Counted from the stretch's first letter, positions 1 through 8,577 are shown. The stretch: DNA of 25,966 bases from Clostridia bacterium (GCA_900768075.1 CAAGBN010000052.1:1-25966); one strand, 5' to 3'. Program-made: numbers and translations. The notes: generated by a model not told the origin, from the letters alone.

Positions 1-11
1 AAGAAAAGGCG

Positions 12-50
12 AAAATCACCGATAATGCTGACGCATATCGGTGATTTTTA
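12..50. terminator. Bidirectional hairpin terminator ending the rnf operon
   Basis: A perfect 13-bp inverted repeat (12-24 with 36-48) has an 11-nt loop and A/T runs on both outer flanks, so it can terminate in either direction. It lies about 85 bp beyond the rnfB stop on the minus strand and is the natural end of that operon. It may also serve a gene entering from the left of the window. Confidence 0.85.
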
Positions 51-135
51 ACGTATTATTGTGATGTTAGTTCACTTTTTAAAGAAATACTGCCTTATGG
101 GGTATCGGCGTACGTCTCTTTTACTGTTTATTGAA

Positions 136-948
136 TTACTGATGAAGCTTGATCTGGAACAAATCAATACAGCCTACAGGACAAGCCTTGTGACATTCGC
201 CGCAGCCTGTGCACTTGTCATAGTCAACTACAGCGCAGAAGTTTTCAATCTTAACTGCATCTGCAGGACAAACCTTTGTACACTTCATACAGCCTATACA
301 GCCTGCCTTACACTGCTTTCTTGTAACAGCGCCCTTTTCGTGGTTTTTGCAAAGCACAGCAGCTTTTTCCACATTGAGAGGGAAGAGGTCAATAAGGTTT
401 CTGGGGCAGGTTTTGATACACATCTTACAAGCCTTACACTTGTCGGGGTTGATTCTTGCAACACCGTCACAGATGAAGATAGCTTCATAAGGACAAACCT
501 CTACACAGTCACCGAAGCCGATACAACCGTGAACACAGTTTTTGGGACCACCGAAAAGCTGAGTCGCAATCTTACAGGATCTTACACCGCTGTATTCAAG
601 CTTTTCTTCAACATTGTATTTGTTACCCTGACACATAACTGCTGCTACCATAGGTACCATTTCGCCTGCGGCAAGGCCCATAATATCAGCTATTGCCTTT
701 GCGGTGTCATTACCGCCGGGGATACAAAGAGTACATTCCTGAGTTTCACCCTTAGCGAGAGCACCTGCGTAACCGTCACAGCCTGTATAACCGCAGGCAC
801 CGCAGTTTGCACCGGGGAGACACTCACGTACCTTTACTTCCTTTTCGTCTACGGGTACAGCGAAAACGATTGAGGCTATTGCAAGACCAAGACCTGCGAT
901 GAGACCGATGGCTGCAACAATAACTACTGCTATAATAATTGAGTTCAT
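136..948 (-). CDS. rnfB: RnfB, iron-sulfur subunit of the Rnf ferredoxin:NAD+ oxidoreductase
   Basis: A 270-residue protein with one N-terminal membrane helix (about residues 3-30) and a long cytoplasmic Fe-S part. The first cluster site is a four-cysteine Fe4S4 motif starting CLPGANCGACGYTGC near residue 43. It is followed by several ferredoxin-like CxxCxxCxxxCP sites, including CKACKMCIKTCP, CIGCMKCTKVCP and CTGCGECHKACP. In the Rnf family this subunit is thought to take electrons from reduced ferredoxin and pass them to the membrane subunits. The ATG at 948 follows GGAGG at good spacing. It is the last gene of the rnfCDGEAB run, starting 12 bp after the rnfA stop. The order C-D-G-E-A-B with B last is the usual clostridial arrangement. 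Confidence 0.97.
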   Translation of the reverse strand: MNSIIIAVVIVAAIGLIAGLGLAIASIVFAVPVDEKEVKVRECLPGANCGACGYTGCDGYAGALAKGETQECTLCIPGGNDTAKAIADIMGLAAGEMVPMVAAVMCQGNKYNVEEKLEYSGVRSCKIATQLFGGPKNCVHGCIGFGDCVEVCPYEAIFICDGVARINPDKCKACKMCIKTCPRNLIDLFPLNVEKAAVLCKNHEKGAVTRKQCKAGCIGCMKCTKVCPADAVKIENFCAVVDYDKCTGCGECHKACPVGCIDLFQIKLHQ

Positions 949-960
949 CTTATTGCCTCC

Positions 961-1554
961 TTAACCGAAAATATTTTCAACGATACCCGTAAAGCCTAAG
1001 AAGGATACGGAAACCAGTGATGCTGCTACAAGTGTGATGGGAAGTCCCTGCATAAACTTGGGAACCTCGCAGGATTCAAGTCTTTCTCTTACACCTGCGA
1101 ACATAACCATTGCAAGCATAAAGCCGAGACCTGCACCAACTGAGTTGAACATTGACTGAGCAAAACCGTAGCCGTTGTCAACGTTGAGGATAACTACACC
1201 GAGAACTGCGCAGTTTGTTGTGATAAGAGGAAGATAAATACCGAGCGCATTATAAAGTGCAGGTATATACTTCTTAAGGATAATTTCTACAAGCTGAACA
1301 AGTGCAGCGATTACGAGAATGAATACGATAGTCTGAAGGTATTCAAGGTCGAATTTTACAAGTAAAAGCTGATTAATGGGATAAGTTACTGCTGTGGCAA
1401 GTGCCATAACGAAGATAACTGCAGCACTCATACCCACTGCTGTGTTGAGCTTCTTTGATACGCCGAGGAAGGGGCAGATACCAAGGAACTTTGCAAGAAC
1501 GAAGTTCTGTGTGAGGATAGCTGTTAAAAGAATTGAGATAAGTTCTTTTGTCAT
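961..1554 (-). CDS. rnfA: RnfA, integral membrane subunit of the Rnf complex
   Basis: A 197-residue, very hydrophobic protein with about six membrane helices. It shows the family signature near its start (NFVLAKFLGICPFLGVS), which includes the conserved cysteine region thought to help hold an intramembrane iron-sulfur centre between RnfA and RnfE. It belongs to the RnfA/NqrE family and is homologous to RnfE next door; the two have opposite membrane topology in the family. The ATG overlaps the rnfE stop in an ATGA arrangement, and AAGGAGG precedes it, so translational coupling is likely. Length is normal for the family. Confidence 0.96.
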   Translation of the reverse strand: MTKELISILLTAILTQNFVLAKFLGICPFLGVSKKLNTAVGMSAAVIFVMALATAVTYPINQLLLVKFDLEYLQTIVFILVIAALVQLVEIILKKYIPALYNALGIYLPLITTNCAVLGVVILNVDNGYGFAQSMFNSVGAGLGFMLAMVMFAGVRERLESCEVPKFMQGLPITLVAASLVSVSFLGFTGIVENIFG

Positions 1555-2243
1555 GACTCAGTTACCTCCTTGCTCTTGTTTATATTGCAGGTTGCAGCCA
1601 TAGGACAAGCCTCACAACCACGAAGCTCTGCCTTCTTCTTGCCCTTGCTTTCAGCGAGCTTGTTTACAGCAGCCATAAGTATACCGTAAACGAAGAAGCC
1701 ACCGGGAGGAAGAATGAAGATAAGCATGGGATTCTCTGAAAGGAAGGGTACGCCGTTACCGAGGAATGTACCTGCACCGAAGATTTCACGGACAGCACCC
1801 ATAAGGAAGAGAGCCGCTGTGAAGCCGATACCCATACCTAAGCCGTCAATAGCCGAAGCTAAAACAGGATTCTTGTTTGCGAATGCCTCTGCTCTGCCGA
1901 GGATGATACAGTTAACAACGATAAGGGGAAGATAAACGCCAAGCTGCTCATCAAGTGAGGGCAGGAAGGCTTTAACTACCATCTGTACTATTGTAACAAA
2001 TGAAGCGATGATTACGATGTAAGCGGGAATTCTTACCTTATCGGGGATTACCTTGCGAAGTGCAGAGATAACTACGTTTGAACAGATAAGAACTATTGAT
2101 GCCGCAAGGCCCATACCGATAGCACTTTCAACTGAAGTTGTTGTTGCAAGGGTGGGACAAGTACCGAGCACAAGACGAAGAACGGGGTTTTCAACTACTA
2201 TGCCTTTGGTAAGCTCTTTACCTAACTTTTTCTTTTCAGCCAT
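1551..2243 (-). CDS. rnfE: RnfE, integral membrane subunit of the Rnf complex
   Basis: A 230-residue membrane protein of the RnfE/NqrD family. Its signature, NPVLRLVLGTCPTLATT at about residues 19-35, contains the conserved cysteine counterpart of the RnfA motif. About six helices follow. The C-terminal tail is cysteine-bearing (CEACPMAATC), a variable hydrophilic extension seen in clostridial RnfE proteins and of unknown role. The start follows AGGAGG, two bases from the end of rnfG. It pairs with RnfA in the membrane core of the ion pump. Confidence 0.96.
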   Translation of the reverse strand: MAEKKKLGKELTKGIVVENPVLRLVLGTCPTLATTTSVESAIGMGLAASIVLICSNVVISALRKVIPDKVRIPAYIVIIASFVTIVQMVVKAFLPSLDEQLGVYLPLIVVNCIILGRAEAFANKNPVLASAIDGLGMGIGFTAALFLMGAVREIFGAGTFLGNGVPFLSENPMLIFILPPGGFFVYGILMAAVNKLAESKGKKKAELRGCEACPMAATCNINKSKEVTES

Positions 2244-2809
2244 TAGTTTGCACCTCCTGTAATTTCTCCGTATGCTGCTGTGATTGCATTAACTGCGCTT
2301 ACAACAGCCTTTGATGTGATTGTTGCGGCTGTGATAGCCTGAATATTCTGACCCTCATTTGAGTTTTTATCTACAATAAGCTCACCTGTTTTGCCAAGGA
2401 AGCGATCCTTGAAATCAGGCTTTACAGCGTTCGCACCAAGACCGGGAGTTTCAGCGTGTGAGAGAATCTCAAGACCTGTGATAGCACCGTCTTTGCCGAT
2501 ACCAACCATTACTGATACTGTACCGCCGTAGCCTTTAGCGCCTGCTGTGAACACATAGCCGACCTCTTCACCTGCTTCGTTTGTACCGATGCAGTATGTG
2601 ATGCCGTTTTCAAGTGTAGTAACTTCACCGTATTCCTTACCCTCGGGAAGAACAAGCATACGGCTTGCCTTTTCGGTTTCAACTGCATTGAGAGCGATTT
2701 TTTCCATTGTTACGCTGTTTGTGAAAGCAAGAAGCGTTGTAGCTACAAGACAGATAACAAGAAGAGCAATAGTGGGAATAAGTATATCCTTAAGGTTCAT
2801 CTTTTTCAT
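2243..2809 (-). CDS. rnfG: RnfG, covalent FMN-carrying subunit of the Rnf complex
   Basis: A 188-residue protein with one N-terminal membrane helix (about 8-29) and an extracytoplasmic FMN-binding domain. The flavinylation site is visible as QAITAATITS at residues 157-166; T163 is the expected acceptor for FMN transferred by ApbE, whose gene starts this operon. The family motif is D-x-x-S/T-G/A-A-T; here the first position is Q. Upstream, the HAETPGLG segment typical of the FMN_bind domain is present at about 118-125. GGAGG lies 7 nt before the chosen ATG at 2809, favouring it over the internal ATG at 2800. Its start overlaps the rnfD stop by 3-4 bases. Confidence 0.96.
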   Translation of the reverse strand: MKKMNLKDILIPTIALLVICLVATTLLAFTNSVTMEKIALNAVETEKASRMLVLPEGKEYGEVTTLENGITYCIGTNEAGEEVGYVFTAGAKGYGGTVSVMVGIGKDGAITGLEILSHAETPGLGANAVKPDFKDRFLGKTGELIVDKNSNEGQNIQAITAATITSKAVVSAVNAITAAYGEITGGAN

Positions 2810-3807
2810 GCCTTAGCCTCCCCCTTTGCCTTTTTCTCCTTAACAGCACCGAAGGGCTTGGGAGTTGTCATATTCTCGATATGAGGAACAAGGATATTCA
2901 TAAGTATGATTGAGAATGATACACCTTCGGGAAGTGAGCCGAAGATACGGATAAGCGATGTGATAAGACCACAGCCGATACCGAAGATGATCTTGCCTTT
3001 TTTATTGATGGGTGATGTGGAGTAGTCTGTTGCCATAAAGAAAGCACCAAGCATAAGACCGCCACCGAGAAGCTCATAAGCAACGAAGTCAATGTAACCC
3101 TTGCCTGCGAAGAGCATAAACACAGCTACTGTGCCGATGAATGTAAAGGGAATGATGGGAGAAATAACCTTTCTTGCGATAAGGTAAAGACCACCGACGA
3201 TAAGAGCGATGGAGCAAACCTCACCCATTGAGCCGCCGTGCTTACCGATGAGCATATCAGTAAGTGAGGGAAGCTGAGATGTCACAGTTGTGAGATTACC
3301 GCCCTCAACAGAAGCAAGAGTTGCCATAGGTGTAGCTGATGTAACTGCATCTGCACTCCATGTATCTGTGAAAGGTACTACCCACTTAGCCATAGCTGTG
3401 GGGAATGATGTCATAAGAATGATTCTTGCTGTCATAGCAGGGTTTACAAAGTTCTGACCGATACCGCCGAACATCTGCTTAACAACAACGATAGCGATAA
3501 GTGAACCGATAACTGCCATCCAGAAGGGAAGTGTTGCAGGCAGGTTGAAAGCAAGGATAAGACCTGTTACAACTGCACTGAGGTCACCGATTGTATTGTT
3601 TCTCTTCATAACAACTCTTGAGATATACTCGAAAGCCACACAGGAAACAACACATACTGCTGTGAGCACTAAGGCACGAAGACCGAAGTATACCACACAC
3701 ATTACGAGAGCAGGTATAAGAGCTATGATAACATCAAGCATAATACCTGTTGTAGTTTCTTTTGAGCGCACGTGAGGTGATGCGCTTACGGTTAATTTCT
3801 TAGCCAT
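2806..3807 (-). CDS. rnfD: RnfD, covalent FMN-carrying membrane subunit of the Rnf complex
   Basis: A 333-residue polytopic membrane protein of the NqrB/RnfD family. The FMN attachment motif DAVTSAT is at residues 153-159, with T159 the expected acceptor, followed by PMATL as in the family. Other family landmarks are a SPHVRS-like N-terminus, the QNFVNPAMTAR segment near 118-128, and the ATDYSTSP segment near the C-terminal third. In the family it accepts electrons from RnfG and contributes to Na+ or H+ translocation. The start codon overlaps the rnfC stop by one base. Confidence 0.96.
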   Translation of the reverse strand: MAKKLTVSASPHVRSKETTTGIMLDVIIALIPALVMCVVYFGLRALVLTAVCVVSCVAFEYISRVVMKRNNTIGDLSAVVTGLILAFNLPATLPFWMAVIGSLIAIVVVKQMFGGIGQNFVNPAMTARIILMTSFPTAMAKWVVPFTDTWSADAVTSATPMATLASVEGGNLTTVTSQLPSLTDMLIGKHGGSMGEVCSIALIVGGLYLIARKVISPIIPFTFIGTVAVFMLFAGKGYIDFVAYELLGGGLMLGAFFMATDYSTSPINKKGKIIFGIGCGLITSLIRIFGSLPEGVSFSIILMNILVPHIENMTTPKPFGAVKEKKAKGEAKA

Positions 3808-5153
3808 TATTTTGCACTCTCCTCTCTGAGCACCTGCTTAGCAAGTCTCATATACTGAACAAGAGGTCTGCCTGAGGGACAAGCGAAAGCACAGCTGCCG
3901 CATTCCATACAAACCATTGTGTTATAGCTTGTGAGCTTTTCTGCATCCTTTGTTCTTGCGAAGCGTTCGATAAGTGTGGGCATAAGGCTCATAGGACAAA
4001 CGTCTACACACTTACCGCAACGGATGCAGTCTCTTTCTTTCTTGAAAGCAGCATCTTTTTCATCAAAAGCGAGAAGAGAGTTGTTCTGCTTGCAGATAGG
4101 AGCGTCAATATCGCAGATAGCAATACCCATCATCGGGCCGCCTGATATAATCTTGGCAGGCTCCGTTTTGAAGCCACCGCAATAATCAACAATATCAGCG
4201 AAGCTGGTACCTATGGGCACGCGCAGATTCTTGGGGTTTCTCACAGCACTGCCGTCAACGGTAATTGAACGGCTTACGAGAGGCTTACCTGTTTCAAGAT
4301 ATCTTGTGATAAAAGCAACTGAAGCTACGTTCATAACTACACAGCCTACATCAGCAGGAAGCTTTCCGGGGGGTACCTTTCTGCCTGTTGCTGAAAGCAC
4401 CATCATCTTTTCTGCACCCTGAGGATATCTTGACTTAAGAGTCATAAGCTTGATAGCATCGCCCTTGTCGTTGTCTCTGTCTGCGATTTCCTTCATTATT
4501 TCGAAAACCTTGGGCTTGTTATCCTCAATAGCAATAATAACCTGCTTGAAGCCGAGGATATTCTTAAGAATTTCAACACCCTTGAGAACATTTTCAGCAT
4601 TTTCGATGCATTCACGGTAGTCAACTGTGATATAAGGCTCACACTCTGCTGCATTGACAACAAGCGTATCAATTTCCTTATCTTCGGGAATATTAAGCTT
4701 TACGTGTGTGGGGAAGCCTGCACCGCCGAGACCTACAAGACCTGATTCTCTTACTGCAGCACAAAGTTCCTTCTTGTTTGTAACTACAGGAGGAGTGATG
4801 CCCTCATAAAGTCTCATTTCGCCGTCACTTTCGATTGTGACACCCTTTGTTATGATACCGTTTGCGAGCTTGATGTCGCCTACAGCTGTTACCTTACCTG
4901 ATACAGTAGCGTGAATAGGTGCAGAAACAAACTTATCGCTGTCACCGATTTTCTGACCGACTGCAACCTCATCACCAACCTTAACGATGGGAGTGCAGGG
5001 CACACCGATGTGCTGCTGCATTGAGATTACAACCTTTTCAGGTATGGGCATTCTCTCCACAGGCATTTCTGCTGTGTTTTTGTTGTGGGATACGCCTACG
5101 CCGCCGCGACCTTTTTTCACGGCTGTAAGCACACCTGCAACCTTTTTGCTCAT
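3807..5153 (-). CDS. rnfC: RnfC, NADH-binding subunit of the Rnf complex
   Basis: A 448-residue soluble protein. The order of parts is a biotinyl/lipoyl-like N-terminal region (about 40-110), a Rossmann-type nucleotide/FMN-binding core with the GLGGAGFP motif near residue 142, a SLBB-like region, and a C-terminal pair of Fe4S4 sites, CIRCGKCVDVCP and CMECGSCAFACP. In the family it is the peripheral subunit where NAD+ is reduced. Length is near the clostridial norm; the long alanine-rich tail of gammaproteobacterial RnfC is absent. The ATG at 5153 follows AAAGGGG. It is the first rnf gene proper, 18 bp after the Gx gene. Confidence 0.97.
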   Translation of the reverse strand: MSKKVAGVLTAVKKGRGGVGVSHNKNTAEMPVERMPIPEKVVISMQQHIGVPCTPIVKVGDEVAVGQKIGDSDKFVSAPIHATVSGKVTAVGDIKLANGIITKGVTIESDGEMRLYEGITPPVVTNKKELCAAVRESGLVGLGGAGFPTHVKLNIPEDKEIDTLVVNAAECEPYITVDYRECIENAENVLKGVEILKNILGFKQVIIAIEDNKPKVFEIMKEIADRDNDKGDAIKLMTLKSRYPQGAEKMMVLSATGRKVPPGKLPADVGCVVMNVASVAFITRYLETGKPLVSRSITVDGSAVRNPKNLRVPIGTSFADIVDYCGGFKTEPAKIISGGPMMGIAICDIDAPICKQNNSLLAFDEKDAAFKKERDCIRCGKCVDVCPMSLMPTLIERFARTKDAEKLTSYNTMVCMECGSCAFACPSGRPLVQYMRLAKQVLREESAK

Positions 5154-5171
5154 ATTTTCAACCCCTTTGTT

Positions 5172-5690
5172 TTATTTTTTATATTCAGTTCTGCCTAATT
5201 TTTCAAGTCTCGGCATCAGAAGCAACAGCACTGTGCCTGTAACCGTACCCGTAATAAGGGCAAAAATCAGCAGATATTTACCGTAATTGAGAAGTGCAAA
5301 TGTACCTGACACAATGCAGGCAGCAATAAGCTGACCGAGATTGTGCATCACTGCACCGACTATACCGATACCAAGATAGGAGAATATCCTGCCCTGATAT
5401 TTAATGAGAAGACACACAGCTACTGTGCTGAGTATTCCTCCGCAAAAGCTCATAAACGCACCCGTTGCACCTCGTGTTATAAGAGCAAACAGAGCCTTGA
5501 GCATTGTTATATACAAAGCACCGGGAAAGCCCATAGTGCCTGCAATATACATTGTGATAATATTCGAAAGTCCCGGCTTTGCACCAACGGGCAGAAACGG
5601 GATATCGGGAATAATCATACCCTCAAGAAAGGACAGCACCAGAGCAAGAGCTCCGAAAATACCGAGAAGGGCAATCTTGTTAGTTTTCAT
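5172..5690 (-). CDS. Gx transporter family / HepS component I-like membrane protein
   Basis: A 172-residue membrane protein with about five helices. It resembles the family annotated variously as heptaprenyl diphosphate synthase component I or Gx transporter (Hpre_diP_synt_I type), through the region LPVGAKPGLSNIITMY near residues 32-47. The fold resembles ECF-type S components, and the substrate is unknown. A TTG at 5708 overlapping the previous stop is possible, but AGAAAGGTGAG places the start at ATG 5690. It sits between a NusG-II protein and rnfC, in one run with apbE. That position suggests a role in delivering something to the extracytoplasmic flavin/Rnf machinery rather than in quinone synthesis. 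This role is inferred from context only. Confidence 0.82.
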   Translation of the reverse strand: MKTNKIALLGIFGALALVLSFLEGMIIPDIPFLPVGAKPGLSNIITMYIAGTMGFPGALYITMLKALFALITRGATGAFMSFCGGILSTVAVCLLIKYQGRIFSYLGIGIVGAVMHNLGQLIAACIVSGTFALLNYGKYLLIFALITGTVTGTVLLLLMPRLEKLGRTEYKK

Positions 5691-5704
5691 AGCACTCACC
5701 TTTC

Positions 5705-6091
5705 TCAATATGCGACACCGTCGATTTTTTCTTTGCCGTCAGACCTGAGTATAACAACTACCCTCTGAGGCACACACGCCATAGTATCTCCCTGATTTTT
5801 AAGCTTTCCTCTTTTTACACAAAGCTGGTCAGCACAATCGGAAAACACAAAAGAAACTCCGTCTTTTTCAACAAGAAGCTGACAGTAGTTTTCATTGACT
5901 GTATAACTCTCCTGAACATCACTGAGAGCTACGGAGTGAACCTTTTCACCGCCGACATATATTTCAGCCTTGAGTGATTGCTCTTTGCCGAAAGAAAAAG
6001 CAAAAAGCACAATGCACAGCACAATCAAGGACACTGCGAGAATTATGTCACCCTTGGTTATACTCTTTCTGATTTCATCATAGGATTTCAA
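5705..6091 (-). CDS. NusG domain II-containing membrane-anchored protein
   Basis: A small protein (about 128 residues) with one N-terminal membrane helix (roughly 16-36) and an extracytoplasmic beta-rich domain of the NusG_II type. Conserved cysteines are visible in CADQLC and in the later ACVPQ segment, a pattern shared by stand-alone NusG_II proteins next to Rnf/ApbE genes. It is not the transcription factor NusG, as the NGN and KOW parts are absent. No ATG is available. AGGAG lies 8 nt before a TTG at 6091, which is preferred over the TTG at 6097. The gene overlaps the end of apbE by about 14 bases. Function is unknown; the context suggests an accessory part of extracytoplasmic flavoprotein assembly. 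Confidence 0.8.
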   Translation of the reverse strand: MKSYDEIRKSITKGDIILAVSLIVLCIVLFAFSFGKEQSLKAEIYVGGEKVHSVALSDVQESYTVNENYCQLLVEKDGVSFVFSDCADQLCVKRGKLKNQGDTMACVPQRVVVILRSDGKEKIDGVAY

Positions 6092-7073
6092 AATCAATTT
6101 CTCCTACTATGGAAATATTCATATCTTTATCTACAAAAACAGCCGAAGCGTTGTATTCACTGAGAATTTCACGGCTGTTTTCTTCACCGAGAATAAAGCA
6201 CGCTGTTGATAGTGCATCTGAAACAAGTCCGCTGTCACAGACAACTGTTACGCTGATAATATCTGTTTCGGCAGGATAGCCTGTGGTTGCATCTAAAATA
6301 TGATGATAACGCTTGCCGTCTTCTTCGAAGTATCTTTCATAGTCTCCCGAGGTTGAAACAAAGCCCTCATCAAGAGATACGACACCGATATATTCACCCT
6401 CGTTTCTGGGATGCGAAATTGCAATCCTCCACTTGTCGCCTGCCTTGTTGTAATCGCCCCAGGCAAGAATGCTTCCGCCGACAGAAACAACTGCACCCTG
6501 CATATTGCTTGAGTCCAGGTAGGTTTTAAGCATATCGCAGGCCATACCCTTACCGACAGCACCAAGGTCAACCTCAACACCGTCAGCAAGTCTGACTTGA
6601 TCCTTGCCGAATTTTATCTTGCCGTAGCCTACATTTTCAAGCTCAGCCTTTATCTCATCTTCAGAGGGAATGCGCTGATTTTCCTCACCGATATTCCAGA
6701 GTCTTGATATCTTCCCGACGGTTACGTCAAAAGCTCCTCCGCTGAGACTGCTTATATCACTGCATACCTTGATTGCATCTGCAAGATATTGAGCGGTGAG
6801 AGTCTCACCCGAATTGAGTCTTGCGATTTCCGAGTCGTTTTTTCTCCAGGAAATCATATTGTCAAGGCTGTCAATCATTGCTTTGGTCTTTTCTATATCC
6901 TTTGCGGCAGAGTCACCGTAAAGCTTCTGAGTTACGACAGTACCCATGGCTATGTGAGTTTTTTCACCGCCGTCAAAGCGCTCGTGTCTGTCCTCGTAAA
7001 AAACAAACAAGCCGAGAGCGCCGACTAAAAACAATACTGTCAGGGCTATGGCTGTAATCTTCTTTCTGTTCAT
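6078..7073 (-). CDS. apbE: ApbE, FAD:protein FMN transferase
   Basis: A 331-residue enzyme that moves FMN from FAD to a threonine in target proteins, here most likely RnfG and RnfD of the same operon. It has an N-terminal membrane anchor (about 6-26) without a lipobox cysteine, so the catalytic domain is outside the membrane. Motifs seen are the AMGT start of the domain (42-45), GGAFDVTVG (112-120), DLGAVGKG (169-176), the HHILDATTGYP segment (257-267), and the metal-binding stretch DSGLVSDALST (280-290). A start at 7073 follows GGGTGAAGA. A TATAAT on the minus strand (7106-7111) is a possible -10 box, but I see no convincing -35. It is the promoter-proximal gene of the rnf run. Confidence 0.95.
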   Translation of the reverse strand: MNRKKITAIALTVLFLVGALGLFVFYEDRHERFDGGEKTHIAMGTVVTQKLYGDSAAKDIEKTKAMIDSLDNMISWRKNDSEIARLNSGETLTAQYLADAIKVCSDISSLSGGAFDVTVGKISRLWNIGEENQRIPSEDEIKAELENVGYGKIKFGKDQVRLADGVEVDLGAVGKGMACDMLKTYLDSSNMQGAVVSVGGSILAWGDYNKAGDKWRIAISHPRNEGEYIGVVSLDEGFVSTSGDYERYFEEDGKRYHHILDATTGYPAETDIISVTVVCDSGLVSDALSTACFILGEENSREILSEYNASAVFVDKDMNISIVGEIDFEIL

Positions 7074-7182
7074 TTCTTCACCCGTGTATAACTCTATATT
7101 AATATATTATAATAACTGCTGACCTTTAACTTTTATATTTTATAACATTCCGACAGATTTTGCAATACAATTTAAATATTTC

Positions 7183-7211
7183 TTGATATGTTTCCATTAA
7201 TTTGCTATAAT
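7183..7211 (+). promoter_or_regulatory. Sigma-A type promoter of the alcohol dehydrogenase gene
   Basis: TTGATA at 7183-7188 and TATAAT at 7206-7211 are separated by 17 bp. The expected start is near 7218, about 32 nt before the ATG at 7250. No other gene lies between. Confidence 0.82.
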
Positions 7212-7249
7212 AATCCCAACAACAAAACTGTAAAACAGGAGAAACAACT

Positions 7250-8371
7250 ATGGATTTTGATATTAAGATTCCCGTAAGAGTTATCAGCGGTAAGGACTGT
7301 CTGAAAAATAATGCCCTTATGCTGAAGACATTCGGCAAAAAATGTATCATTGTAACAGGCGGAAAAAGCGCCCTTTTAAGCGGTGCTCTTGATGATATGA
7401 AATACGCTCTCAAGCAGTGCGATATCAAGTATGAAATCTATGATAAAATCGGTCCCAACCCCAGAATCGACCACTGTCACGAGGCAGGCGAAATCGCAAG
7501 AAAATTCGGTGCTGACTTTATCGTCGGTATCGGTGGCGGATCACCTCTTGATGCGGCAAAGGCTGTGGCTGTATATGCTACCAACCCCGGCTTTTCAACA
7601 GAAGATATCTTCAATTTCGGTGAGAATGACAGAAACAAGGCACTCCCCCTTGTACTTGTGGGCACAACCTCAGGCACAGGCAGTGAGGTAGGCAGAGTAA
7701 GTGTACTCACCAACCCCGAAACAGGCAGAAAAAGAAGCATCGCACCCGATGACTGCTTCCCCACTCTCACCTTTGCAGACAGCAAATATACCTGCTCGGT
7801 GCCCTACGGTGTAACTGTTTCAACTGCTCTTGATGCTATGGCACACGTTATCGAGGGATATATGTCAGTAAAGTGCGGTGATATTCCCACAATGTTCGGT
7901 GAAAAGGCTATTGCACTTATCTGGGAGGGACTTAAATACCTCCACGAAACAAAGACTCTTCCCGACGAGGAGCTGAGAATGAAGCTTTATTACGGCTCAC
8001 TTTATGCAGGTATCACTCTCGCTTACTGCGGCACAGCATTCCCCCACCCCTTAGGCTATATCCTCACTGAAAATTACGGTGTGCCTCACGGCAAGGCCTG
8101 CACAGTATTTATGGGTGATTTCATCGACAAGGCGGCAGAATTCTGTCCTGAAAAGACAGCTCGTGTAATGAGCATTATGAACACCGATATCGACACCTAC
8201 AAAAAGGTTATCGATGAGCTGACAGACGTAAAGGACATCGTTATGACTAAGGAAGAAATCGAGAAATACTGTGAGCGTTATGACACAGTGCCTGCCAACT
8301 TCACATTCACACCCGGTGGTTACACAAAGGCAGAGGCTATCATGGCGTTCACCGACAAATTCTGCAGATAA
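7250..8371 (+). CDS. Iron-containing (group III) alcohol dehydrogenase
   Basis: A 373-residue cytosolic NAD(P)-dependent alcohol dehydrogenase of the Fe-ADH family. The dinucleotide-binding signature GGGSPLDAAK is at 95-104 and TTSGTGSE at 139-146. All four metal ligands expected from the family are present: D195 and H199 in DAMAHVIEGY, H266 in FPHPLGY, and H280 in VPHGKA. Spacing of the two C-terminal histidines (14) matches FucO-type enzymes. The likely role is reduction of an aldehyde or ketone to alcohol to recycle NAD(P)H during fermentation; the substrate cannot be told from the sequence. It is a single-gene unit with its own promoter and a downstream hairpin, divergent from apbE-rnf. 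The start follows AGGAG. Confidence 0.94.
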   Translation: MDFDIKIPVRVISGKDCLKNNALMLKTFGKKCIIVTGGKSALLSGALDDMKYALKQCDIKYEIYDKIGPNPRIDHCHEAGEIARKFGADFIVGIGGGSPLDAAKAVAVYATNPGFSTEDIFNFGENDRNKALPLVLVGTTSGTGSEVGRVSVLTNPETGRKRSIAPDDCFPTLTFADSKYTCSVPYGVTVSTALDAMAHVIEGYMSVKCGDIPTMFGEKAIALIWEGLKYLHETKTLPDEELRMKLYYGSLYAGITLAYCGTAFPHPLGYILTENYGVPHGKACTVFMGDFIDKAAEFCPEKTARVMSIMNTDIDTYKKVIDELTDVKDIVMTKEEIEKYCERYDTVPANFTFTPGGYTKAEAIMAFTDKFCR

Positions 8372-8397
8372 AAAACATATAAGTACGCGACAAAATG

Positions 8398-8427
8398 ACG
8401 GCGGGTAGATTAGCTTCTACCCGCCGT
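8398..8427. terminator. 12-bp GC-rich hairpin after the alcohol dehydrogenase
   Basis: A perfect 12-bp stem (8398-8409 with 8416-8427) has a 6-nt loop. There is no proper T run on either side, so it may be a weak terminator or an RNA 3' end stabiliser. It lies between two convergent genes and could serve both. Confidence 0.55.
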
Positions 8428-8437
8428 GTTGGTTAGT

Positions 8438-8575
8438 ACTCCCTCAGTCTTTTTGCCTGGGCAAAAAGCCAGCTCCCTCTGAGAGGGAGCCAAGCAGACT
8501 AACATTTATAGTTTTGTACAAAACCCTGTCTCCCTCCCTGAAGGAGAGATGTCAGCTTTAGCTGACAGAGGGAGT
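8438..8575. repeat. 138-bp MITE-like element with terminal inverted repeats
   Basis: The ends are perfect 8-bp inverted repeats, ACTCCCTC (8438-8445) and GAGGGAGT (8568-8575). Inside are further hairpins: 8449-8468 (9-bp arms), 8472-8490 (8-bp arms) and 8550-8567 (7-bp arms). The segment ends two bases before the stop codon of the leucine-rich-repeat gene. It has no coding potential. I recall similar CTCCCTC...GAGGGAG intergenic elements in Oscillospirales genomes, but could not check this here. Confidence 0.65.
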
Positions 8576-8577
8576 TA

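Noticed and set aside
61..873. A 270-codon plus-strand open frame
   Set aside because: It lies antisense to rnfB, has no ribosome binding site, and is a composition artefact of the cysteine-rich rnfB frame.
5691..5708. A TTG start at 5708 for the Gx gene, giving a translational overlap
   Set aside because: The AGAAAGGTGAG ribosome binding site lies inside this stretch and points to ATG 5690.
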